Shown: positions 6,210 through 12,410 of the stretch, in pieces | Layout of the letters: each line of letters starts with the position of its first letter | Numbering within the stretch: the stretch's first letter is position 1 | NCBI GenBank assembly: GCA_002413325.1 | Contig: DHWT01000268.1 | Coordinates: forward strand, 229-12,638 | Direction: 5' to 3' | From: Chitinophagaceae bacterium UBA5175 | GTDB taxonomy: Bacteria; Bacteroidota; Bacteroidia; Chitinophagales; Chitinophagaceae | Length of the DNA: 12,410 bases | Made by a program: the position numbers and the translations under genes | The notes under the pieces: model-generated | What the model saw: the letters and a program-made list of their open reading frames with translations, nothing else | The model's database searches: none | What the model was told of the DNA's origin: nothing

Positions 6210-6596
6210 ATGAAAAAATTCATAGCGATATCTTTTCTTTTGGTCTACCTGTTTGCTACAACAGAAGCGAAGCAGTTGTTGAAGCTTCCGCTTGTTTTCC
6301 AGCATTTTAAAGAACACCAAAAGGAAAATAAGGCGATTTCCTTCCTGCATTTCCTGAAAATACATTATCTCCAGGGAAGCCCCAGGGATAAAGACTATAA
6401 CAGGGACATGCAGTTGCCATTCAAAACTTCGAACGATTATATATCTTCCGTAACTCCCGGTTTTTTGCCCCTGATTAATCAATTTTCCATCGAAGGGCAT
6501 GTGAGAATTCCTGAAATGGAAAGGTTCATCAACCGCAGCCAATTTGTTAGTTCGTCCTATCTCTCCAATATCTGGCAGCCTCCCAAATCCTCTTAA
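6210..6596 (+). CDS. Small exported or membrane-anchored protein preceding a metal RND pump
   Basis: 128 residues. The N-terminus MKKFIAISFLLVYLFATTEA is a signal peptide or single membrane anchor, so the rest is probably periplasmic. The body has LLKLPLVFQHFKEHQKEN followed by FLHFLKIHY, which puts four histidines at 32, 36, 47 and 52 within 21 residues, suitable for metal contact. A charged stretch (SPRDKDYNRDMQLPFK, 57-72) follows, and the C-terminal half has no recognisable domain. I recall similar small proteins (TTE-x3-LLKLP...HF-x-EH, then a DxDYxxDMxLPFK-like stretch) directly upstream of CusA/CzcA genes in Bacteroidota, but have no name for the family. The start at 6210 is preferred because it begins the signal peptide; a TTG at 6189 would place charged residues before it. 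A role in metal sensing or delivery to the pump is inference from position and histidines. Confidence 0.8.
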   Translation: MKKFIAISFLLVYLFATTEAKQLLKLPLVFQHFKEHQKENKAISFLHFLKIHYLQGSPRDKDYNRDMQLPFKTSNDYISSVTPGFLPLINQFSIEGHVRIPEMERFINRSQFVSSSYLSNIWQPPKSS

Positions 6597-6615
6597 AGTT
6601 CATTTCGTTGAATGT

Positions 6616-6639
6616 TTCATAAAGGATATCCTTTATGAA
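6616..6639. repeat. Perfect 24-bp palindrome before the RND gene
   Basis: The left half is TTCATAAAGGAT and the right half its exact reverse complement, with no spacer. It lies 20 bp after the small-protein stop and 57 bp before the pump ATG. It could be an operator for a dimeric repressor, or in RNA a 10-bp hairpin with loop ATAT. No T tract follows, so it is not a standard terminator. I do not recognise it as a known Fur, Zur, NikR or Crp site. Confidence 0.9.
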
Positions 6640-6644
6640 CAGAT

Positions 6645-6664
6645 GCTTTGATGCCTGTCAAAGC
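6645..6664. repeat. Inverted repeat with FNR-like core before the RND gene
   Basis: Perfect arms GCTTTGA (6645-6651) and TCAAAGC (6658-6664) flank TGCCTG. The core reads TTGAT-GCCT-GTCAA, which fits the FNR-type pattern TGAY-N4-RTCA. It lies five bases after the 24-bp palindrome and 31 bp before the ATG. Unlike the boxes of the stress genes it is too close to the start codon for the -62 geometry. With the candidate -7 TATGTTTA at 6676-6683 it would cover the -33 region, which would suit a repressor (inference). Confidence 0.7.
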
Positions 6665-6695
6665 GTGTAATTCATTATGTTTAAACAAGATCCAT

Positions 6696-9600
6696 ATGCT
6701 GAATGCAATAATAAGATTTGCAGTAAGAAACAAACTCCTTGTCGGGATTTTTATAATAACGCTCATTGGTTATGGCGGTTACGAGGTTACTAAACTACCC
6801 ATTGATGCGGTTCCGGATATTACAAATAACCAGGTACAGGTAATTACCATTGCACCTTCTTTCGGGGCGGCCGACATTGAAAGGCTGGTTACTTTTCCCA
6901 TCGAGCAGGCCAATAATAATATTGCCGGGCTGAAGGAAATCCGGAGTTTCTCAAGATTTGGTTTATCACTGGTAACCATCGTTTTTGACGATGCCACAGA
7001 TGTGTACTGGGCAAGACAACAGGTGGCTGAAAGGTTGCAAAAAGTGCAGTCCCAGATTCCCCAGGGCATTGGTGTTCCTGAATTAGGACCCGTCAGTACC
7101 GGATTGGGTGAAATTTATCAGTATGTGGTCAGGCCGAAAGAAGGCTTTGAAAATAAATTCAATGAGACGGATCTGAGAACGATCCAGGACTGGATTGTCC
7201 GTCGCCAGTTATTGGGTGTAAAAGGGGTTGCCGAAGTAAGTAGTTTCGGTGGAAAACTCAAGCAATATTCCATCGAAGTGGATCCCAATAAACTGATGGC
7301 CTACAACGTAACCATTTCAGATGTTTTTAAAGCGCTGGAAAATAACAATCAGAATACCGGAGGTGCTTACATTGAAAAAGGTGCTACCGTTTTATTTATC
7401 AGGACGGAGGGACTGGTGGGCAACCTGGATGATATTAAAAATATCAAGGTGAAAACCATTGGCGCGGGCGCGCCATTGTTTATCCGGGATATCGCTGATA
7501 TTAAAATCGGACATGCTACGAGATATGGCGCCATGTGTTATAACGATAAAGGTGAAGTGGCCGGTGCAGTCGTCATGATGCTGAAAGGAGCGAACAGCAG
7601 CGAGGTCATCAAAAATGTAAAGGAACGAATCGCCCAAATACAAAAGACCCTCCCGGAAGGAATTATGATTGAACCCTTTTTAGACCGCACCAAAATGGTT
7701 AATAATGCCATTGGCACGGTTACAAAAAATCTGATGGAGGGCGCATTGATCGTCGTTTTTGTATTGGTGTTATTTCTGGGTAATATCCGGGCGGGTTTAT
7801 TGGTTGCTTCTGTTATTCCTCTTGCAATGTTATTTGCCGTCATCATGATGAACCTGTTTGGTGTAAGTGGAAATCTGATGAGCCTTGGGGCATTGGATTT
7901 TGGGTTAATCGTTGACGGAGCTGTAATTATTGTTGAAGCTGTTATGCATCGTTTGGGTCATAGCAAGCATTTTGTACATATTACCAGGCTCAATCAGGCG
8001 GAAATGGATGTTGAAGTGAACCAGTCGGCCAGTAAAATGATGAATAGTGCAGTATTCGGGCAGATCATTATCCTGGTGGTTTACCTGCCCATATTCACGC
8101 TGCAGGGAATTGAAGGTAAAATGTTCAAGCCCATGGCGCAGACCGTGGCTTTTGCCCTGCTGGGGGCCTTCCTGCTGTCACTCACGTATATACCCATGAT
8201 GAGCTCGGTATTTCTCAGTAAGAAAATTAAACACAAGCTAAATGCTTCCGACAAAGTAATGGGTAGTATTGAAAGGGCTTATCAGAAAGCATTATACAGG
8301 GCGCTGAATTTTCCAAAGTCTATATTACTGGTTGTGATCGTCCTGTTTATTTCGTCTGTCTGGCTGCTAACCAGACTGGGAGGTGAGTTTATTCCGGCTT
8401 TGGAGGAAGGGGACTTTGCAGTGGATACCCGGGTGCTGACCGGAAGCAGCCTGCAGACCACGATCGCCAATACACAGAAAGCAGCCCATATATTATTAAC
8501 CCGGTTTCCGGAAGTGCAAAAAGTGGTTACCAAAATCGGAAGTGGTGAAGTTCCCACAGACCCAATGCCCATGGATGCCAGTGATATGATGGTTATTTTA
8601 AAGCCGAAGGAAGAATGGACTTCTGCCAAAACATTCAATGAATTAAGTGAAAAAATGGGCAAGGCCCTGGAAGAGGTCCCGGGAGTTACGGCAGGTTTTC
8701 AGTTTCCCGTCCAGATGCGTTTCAATGAACTGATGACGGGGGCCAGGCAGGATGTGGTTTGTAAGATATTTGGAGAGAACCTGGATACCCTGGCAGTTTA
8801 TGCCCAAAAGCTGGGAAGCATCATCAATACTGTTCAGGGCGCAAAAAATCTCTATGTGGAATCCATCTCAGGTATGCCCCAGATTATCATTACGTTCAAT
8901 AGGAATTTGCTCGCCCAGTATAATCTGGATGTTTCCGACATTAATAAAGTGATAAATACCGCATTTGCCGGTCAAAGTGCCGGGATGTTGTTTGAAGGGG
9001 AAAAAAGATTTGACATTGTGGTCAGATTAAAGAGTGAATTAAAAACAAATTTGCAGGACGTCCGGGATCTGTTAATTCCGACACCTTTGGGAAGTCAGGT
9101 GCCCTTGTACCAGCTTGCAGACGTTCAGATAAAAGACGGACCAAACCAGATACAAAGGGAGGATGCGAAAAGAAGAATTGTGATCGGTTTTAATGTTCGT
9201 GGCAGGGATGTGCAAAGCCTGGTGAGTGAATTGCAATCCAAGGTTGATCAGCAATTGAAATTCCCGGCAGGTTATTATGTGACTTACGGCGGGTCTTTTG
9301 AAAATTTAAATGCGGCCAAAGGGCGATTGATGATTGCTGTTCCGGTTTCCCTGTTGCTTATATTTTTACTCCTGTATTTCGCCTTTAATTCCATAAAACA
9401 GGGTTTCCTGATTTACTCCGCCATCCCGCTGTCCGCCATCGGGGGCATATTATTTCTTGCCCTTCGGCAAATGCCTTTCAGTATCAGCGCCGGGGTTGGT
9501 TTCATAGCCTTATTTGGTGTGGCTGTATTAAATGGCATTGTATTGATTGCGGAATTTAACCTGTTAAAAAGTGAAGGGATGACTGATCTGAAAAGAATTG

Positions 9601-11069
9601 TGCTGATGGGGACCAAAGTCCGTTTGAGGCCTGTGCTGATGACGGCCTTCGTAGCTTCTTTGGGATTCTTTCCCATGGCGGTCAGCAATGGTTCCGGCGC
9701 GGAAGTGCAAAGACCTTTGGCAACGGTGGTTATCGGGGGTTTGTTAATTGCAACGTTCCTGACTTTATTCGTATTGCCGGTTTTGTATATGATGTTTGAA
9801 AGAGGTAAAAAGAAAGGAAATGTTGCCGGCAATAATAAAAATCATAAACTGGTTACAGCGTCTGTAATGATGTTCCTTTTGGGAGCCGGTACCTATTCCT
9901 ACGCACAGTCACCTGTTTCACTCCAGGCTGCGATGGACAGCGCCCTGAAGAATAATTTGCAGATCAAAAACGAACAATTAAAAGCGCAATACCAGCAAAT
10001 GCTTGTCAACACGGCATCCAATATACCGCAGGCCGGTTTCCTTGCGGAAGTAGGTCAGATTAACAGTATTTATACAGATACGAAATTCACGATTTCGCAA
10101 TCCTTTAATTTTCCAACGGTTTATTCCAGCCAGAAGGAGGTGTACCGGCAGGAATGGAAAAGCAGTGAATTAAATGTCTCCATGAGGGAAGCCCAGTTGA
10201 AAAAGCAGGTTTCACAGGTATTTTACCTGATTTTATATACGGAGCAGAAAAAGAAACTGTTGCAGTATTCCGACAGTATCTATTCTGCATTTTATAATAA
10301 AGCCATTTTGCGCCTGGAAAAAGGTGAAAGTAACATACTTGAAAAAACATTTGCAGAATCGCAACTGGGGCAGATCAATATTCAGATGGCTCAGTTGAAA
10401 CAGGATTCGGCTGTCTGGCAGTTGCAGTTTCAATGGTTGCTGAATACAACCAACCCACTGATTCCGGCTCAAAACGGAGTCCCTTTTGAAATAGCTGCTG
10501 ATCAGGTAATACCGGATTCTATAGCGGAACACCCGGTTATCAGTCTGATTCGTCAGCAAATCCAGGTGGCAGATGCGAATATTCAATTGGAAAAAAGCCG
10601 GTTACTGCCCGATTTATCGGTTGGATATAATAATACGAGTATCCAGGGCCTGGGCGCCGATGATAAAATATACAGCAGTTCGTACCGGTTTAATGCCTTT
10701 CAGGCTGGTATTGGCATCCCTATATTTTCAAAAGGCTCCAGGGCAAAAATAAAAAGCGCCCGGGTTAACAAACTGGTGGCTGAGGGTAACCTGGAAATCG
10801 GATTGAATTCTTTTTATTCCGAGTACCGGGTAGCGGTTGCGCAATACAGGAAATACCTGGAAACAGTTCTGTATTTTGAGAAAACTGGTTTGAAAAATGC
10901 CGATATCATCAGTTCTACGGCTGACCAGCAGATGGCAAATGGCAGTATTAATTATCTGGAATGGGTTCAATTGATTAACCAGGCTTCCATGATAAAAAGT
11001 GATTATATCGATGCGGTTAAAAACCTGAATGAAGCGGTCATTCAGTTAAGATATTTTAGCAATAAATAA
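6696..11069 (+). CDS. CzcA-type heavy-metal RND permease fused to a TolC-like outer-membrane factor
   Basis: 1457 residues. Residues 1 to about 1040 are a full-length HME-RND permease: first helix near 12-32, periplasmic porter loops, the signature DFGLIVDGAVIIVE with D401, D407 and E414 (matching the proton-relay residues of CzcA), GGEFIPALEEGD after the seventh helix, and a terminal helix group ending at FVLPVLYMMFERG. The DFG...DGA form of the motif points to divalent cations such as Zn, Co, Cd or Ni rather than Cu/Ag. After a basic linker, residues 1050-1070 form a signal-peptide-like segment ending SYA-QS, followed by a TolC/CzcC-type domain (about 1073-1457) with long helices. I take the ATG at 6696 because it gives the family N-terminus MLNAIIRFAVRNKL; an earlier in-frame TTG (6648) adds unrelated residues. 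Fused pump-TolC proteins of this size are known in Bacteroidota. The next gene follows after 11 bp. Confidence 0.95.
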   Translation: MLNAIIRFAVRNKLLVGIFIITLIGYGGYEVTKLPIDAVPDITNNQVQVITIAPSFGAADIERLVTFPIEQANNNIAGLKEIRSFSRFGLSLVTIVFDDATDVYWARQQVAERLQKVQSQIPQGIGVPELGPVSTGLGEIYQYVVRPKEGFENKFNETDLRTIQDWIVRRQLLGVKGVAEVSSFGGKLKQYSIEVDPNKLMAYNVTISDVFKALENNNQNTGGAYIEKGATVLFIRTEGLVGNLDDIKNIKVKTIGAGAPLFIRDIADIKIGHATRYGAMCYNDKGEVAGAVVMMLKGANSSEVIKNVKERIAQIQKTLPEGIMIEPFLDRTKMVNNAIGTVTKNLMEGALIVVFVLVLFLGNIRAGLLVASVIPLAMLFAVIMMNLFGVSGNLMSLGALDFGLIVDGAVIIVEAVMHRLGHSKHFVHITRLNQAEMDVEVNQSASKMMNSAVFGQIIILVVYLPIFTLQGIEGKMFKPMAQTVAFALLGAFLLSLTYIPMMSSVFLSKKIKHKLNASDKVMGSIERAYQKALYRALNFPKSILLVVIVLFISSVWLLTRLGGEFIPALEEGDFAVDTRVLTGSSLQTTIANTQKAAHILLTRFPEVQKVVTKIGSGEVPTDPMPMDASDMMVILKPKEEWTSAKTFNELSEKMGKALEEVPGVTAGFQFPVQMRFNELMTGARQDVVCKIFGENLDTLAVYAQKLGSIINTVQGAKNLYVESISGMPQIIITFNRNLLAQYNLDVSDINKVINTAFAGQSAGMLFEGEKRFDIVVRLKSELKTNLQDVRDLLIPTPLGSQVPLYQLADVQIKDGPNQIQREDAKRRIVIGFNVRGRDVQSLVSELQSKVDQQLKFPAGYYVTYGGSFENLNAAKGRLMIAVPVSLLLIFLLLYFAFNSIKQGFLIYSAIPLSAIGGILFLALRQMPFSISAGVGFIALFGVAVLNGIVLIAEFNLLKSEGMTDLKRIVLMGTKVRLRPVLMTAFVASLGFFPMAVSNGSGAEVQRPLATVVIGGLLIATFLTLFVLPVLYMMFERGKKKGNVAGNNKNHKLVTASVMMFLLGAGTYSYAQSPVSLQAAMDSALKNNLQIKNEQLKAQYQQMLVNTASNIPQAGFLAEVGQINSIYTDTKFTISQSFNFPTVYSSQKEVYRQEWKSSELNVSMREAQLKKQVSQVFYLILYTEQKKKLLQYSDSIYSAFYNKAILRLEKGESNILEKTFAESQLGQINIQMAQLKQDSAVWQLQFQWLLNTTNPLIPAQNGVPFEIAADQVIPDSIAEHPVISLIRQQIQVADANIQLEKSRLLPDLSVGYNNTSIQGLGADDKIYSSSYRFNAFQAGIGIPIFSKGSRAKIKSARVNKLVAEGNLEIGLNSFYSEYRVAVAQYRKYLETVLYFEKTGLKNADIISSTADQQMANGSINYLEWVQLINQASMIKSDYIDAVKNLNEAVIQLRYFSNK

Positions 11070-11080
11070 AACTTTTAAAT

Positions 11081-12211
11081 ATGAAACTTATCATTTGGAT
11101 TTCCATATTTCTGTTATTATTTTCTTCGTGCGGAGAGAACAAAAAAGGCCAGGATGCGACTGTTTCGCCGGAGGCGGGAAACCTGGTGAAATTATCCGGG
11201 GCGCAAATGGAGAATGCAGCCGTCAGTACAGGTTTGTTGCAGCAAAAGGAAATTTCTTCCATTTTGAGGTTAAACGGAAGGGTGGACGTGCCGCCGCAAA
11301 ATATGGTTTCCATCAGCGCTCCCCTGGGAGGTTATTTAAAATCAACCCGGTTAATACCGGGAATGCATGTAAGCAGGGGAGAGGTTATTGCGGTTTTGGA
11401 AGACCAGCATTACATTCAGCTACAGCAGGATTATTTAACGGCAAAAGCCCGGATCCGTTTTTTAGAAAGTGAATACCAGCGTCAGAAGGAATTAAATGCC
11501 AGTAAGGCCAGCAGCGACAAGGTATACCAGCAGGCGGAATCTGATTACCGGACGGAGAAAGTATTATTGACAGCCCTGGGAGAAAAGCTGGAGATGGCAG
11601 GTATTCATACCGGCAGTATCAGTGAATCCAATATTCTCAGAAGTGTAAATATGTATGCACCGATCAACGGGTATGTCTCTAAAGTAAATGTGAATATTGG
11701 CAGGTATATATCCCCAACGGAAATACTTTTTGAATTGATAGATCCCACGGATATCCACCTGGCATTAAAAGTATTTGAAAAGGATCTGGGTAAACTGTAT
11801 ATCGGTCAAAAACTGACCGCATTTACCAATAATGACCCGCAAAAGAAATATCCATGCAATATTTTATTGATTGGTAGAGACCTGTCAGCCGACAGAAATG
11901 CTGATGTGCATTGTCATTTTGAATCCTATGATAAAAAACTCGTACCGGGGACGTATATGAATGCGGAAATTCAAATAGTAAACAAAGACGCCTATGTGTT
12001 GCCGGAAGATGCAGTCGTTAGATTTCAGAATAAACAATATGCTTTTATAAAAAATACCGACAGTGAATTCAAAATGGTGGAGGTGAACACCGGGATTACC
12101 GAAAACGGATTCATTGAAATTCTGGATGCGGAACCCATGAAATCAAAAGAATTTGTTTTGAAGGGGGCCTATTCTCTTTTGATGAGCTTAAAGAATAAAT
12201 CGGAACAGTAA
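11081..12211 (+). CDS. Lipoprotein membrane-fusion (periplasmic adaptor) subunit of the metal efflux pump, CzcB/CusB-like
   Basis: 376 residues. MKLIIWISIFLLLFSSCGEN is a lipoprotein signal with lipobox FSSC and lipidated C17. The adaptor fold follows: first half of the lipoyl domain (about 72-108, SAPLGGYLKSTRLIPGMHVSRGEVIAVLED), an alpha hairpin (about 109-182, QQDYLTAKARIRFLESEYQRQKEL), the second lipoyl half (about 186-220, MYAPINGYVSKVNVNIGRYI), the beta-barrel (about 222-300, VPGTYMNAEIQI), and a membrane-proximal domain to the end (ALKGAY-like region 355-370). It would link the RND trimer to the outer-membrane TolC-like part and may pass metal to the pump. It lacks the His-rich N-terminal extension of some CzcB proteins. 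It lies 11 bp after the pump gene with no Shine-Dalgarno sequence and is surely cotranscribed. No convincing terminator follows within the next 60 bp. Confidence 0.92.
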   Translation: MKLIIWISIFLLLFSSCGENKKGQDATVSPEAGNLVKLSGAQMENAAVSTGLLQQKEISSILRLNGRVDVPPQNMVSISAPLGGYLKSTRLIPGMHVSRGEVIAVLEDQHYIQLQQDYLTAKARIRFLESEYQRQKELNASKASSDKVYQQAESDYRTEKVLLTALGEKLEMAGIHTGSISESNILRSVNMYAPINGYVSKVNVNIGRYISPTEILFELIDPTDIHLALKVFEKDLGKLYIGQKLTAFTNNDPQKKYPCNILLIGRDLSADRNADVHCHFESYDKKLVPGTYMNAEIQIVNKDAYVLPEDAVVRFQNKQYAFIKNTDSEFKMVEVNTGITENGFIEILDAEPMKSKEFVLKGAYSLLMSLKNKSEQ

Positions 12212-12267
12212 CACCTGTTGATTCCTCTTTCATGAACCATCATCATTCAATGGACTAATACAGATCA

Positions 12268-12298
12268 TTGGTACCGGGCCTGTGGTTTTTTAGCTTTG
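12268..12298 (+). promoter_or_regulatory. Consensus Bacteroidota promoter for the gene at 12379
   Basis: TTG (12268-12270), 20 bp, then TAGCTTTG (12291-12298): an exact match to -33 TTG and -7 TAnnTTTG. Transcription would begin near 12302, giving a leader of about 77 nt. A degenerate dyad ATGA-N7-TCAT (12232-12246) is centred 52 bp upstream of the first T of the -7 element, close to the spacing of the FNR-like boxes, but its spacer is one base too long. Confidence 0.7.
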
Positions 12299-12378
12299 AA
12301 AAAGTGATCCTGTTGGGAAACAGCGTACCGGGTGATGCTTTTAAATTATTCAAGAAACTGATCTTAAATATTGATATT

Positions 12379-12410
12379 ATGCATATAGAAATAAACGATA
12401 ACACGCCGCT
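12379..12410 (+). CDS. Start of a further gene (partial, function unknown)
   Basis: Only the first ten codons are inside the window (MHIEINDNTP, then the start of the next codon). The ATG is the first one downstream of the consensus promoter at 12268-12298. This N-terminus reminds me of a small conserved Bacteroidota protein of unknown function, but so few residues do not allow a reliable assignment. It is separated from the efflux operon by 167 bp and has its own promoter, so it is a separate transcription unit. Confidence 0.5.
   Translation, partial: MHIEINDNTP

Noticed and set aside
6101..6310. Possible 69-residue plus-strand protein
   Set aside because: It overlaps the start of the better supported gene at 6210 in another frame, has no recognisable motif, and reads across its signal peptide region.
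6120..6542. Minus-strand reading frame of 140 residues
   Set aside because: It is opposite the small pump-linked gene, has an unlikely composition and no start context. It is a shadow frame.
6648..6695. Earlier in-frame start (TTG) of the RND pump gene
   Set aside because: It adds 16 residues unlike any HME-RND N-terminus and would start translation inside the inverted repeat at 6645-6664. The ATG at 6696 gives the family's usual start.
9413..9832. Minus-strand reading frame of 139 residues inside the pump gene
   Set aside because: It lies opposite conserved RND sequence. Its composition reflects the complement of hydrophobic codons.
9783..9911. Sequencing frameshift or lost stop codon joining pump and TolC genes
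   Set aside because: The frame is continuous through a linker and a plausible signal segment, and fusions of this kind and length are common in Bacteroidota.
12204..12219. AACAG/CTGTT around the stop codon of the membrane-fusion gene as terminator
   Set aside because: Five base pairs with the stop codon in the loop and no T run directly after it.

Overview
The window looks like a chromosomal segment from a member of the Bacteroidota, most likely a Chitinophagaceae-type organism. This rests on several signs: Bacteroidota-style promoters (TTG-N20-TAnnTTTG, perfect at 12268-12298), mostly weak or absent Shine-Dalgarno sequences, a heavy-metal RND pump fused to a TolC-type outer-membrane factor (an arrangement common in this phylum), and a receiver-Crp fusion regulator. 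No rRNA, tRNA, CRISPR array, insertion sequence or phage gene is visible.

Left and middle part (1-6062), a signalling and stress block. It begins with the 3' part of a response regulator that fuses a receiver to a Crp/Fnr-type sensor and DNA-binding module. A strong hairpin terminator separates it from three minus-strand genes: small heat-shock protein, receiver-only response regulator, small heat-shock protein. Read on the plus strand there follow a soluble four-PAS hybrid-free histidine kinase, a second receiver-only regulator and a four-helix DUF2784-like membrane protein.

The main new observation is a shared FNR-like 14-bp palindrome, ATGAY-N4-RTCAT with small variations. It lies upstream of both heat-shock genes, the kinase, the second receiver and the DUF2784-like gene. 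In four of these five its centre is exactly 51.5 bp upstream of the first T of a candidate -7 element, and in the fifth it is 50.5 bp. That is the geometry of a Crp/Fnr activator site near -62. The whole block therefore looks like one regulon, and the adjacent receiver-Crp protein is the obvious candidate activator.

Right part (6210-12211), a metal efflux operon. A small membrane or secreted protein with clustered histidines precedes a CzcA-type RND permease whose C-terminus carries a complete TolC-like domain behind an internal signal-peptide-like segment. A lipoprotein membrane-fusion subunit follows after 11 bp. Together they encode all three layers of a tripartite efflux system with the outer-membrane factor fused to the pump. 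The 100-bp gap before the pump gene contains a perfect 24-bp palindrome and a second inverted repeat of unknown role. The first 32 bases of a further gene, preceded by a consensus promoter, end the window.
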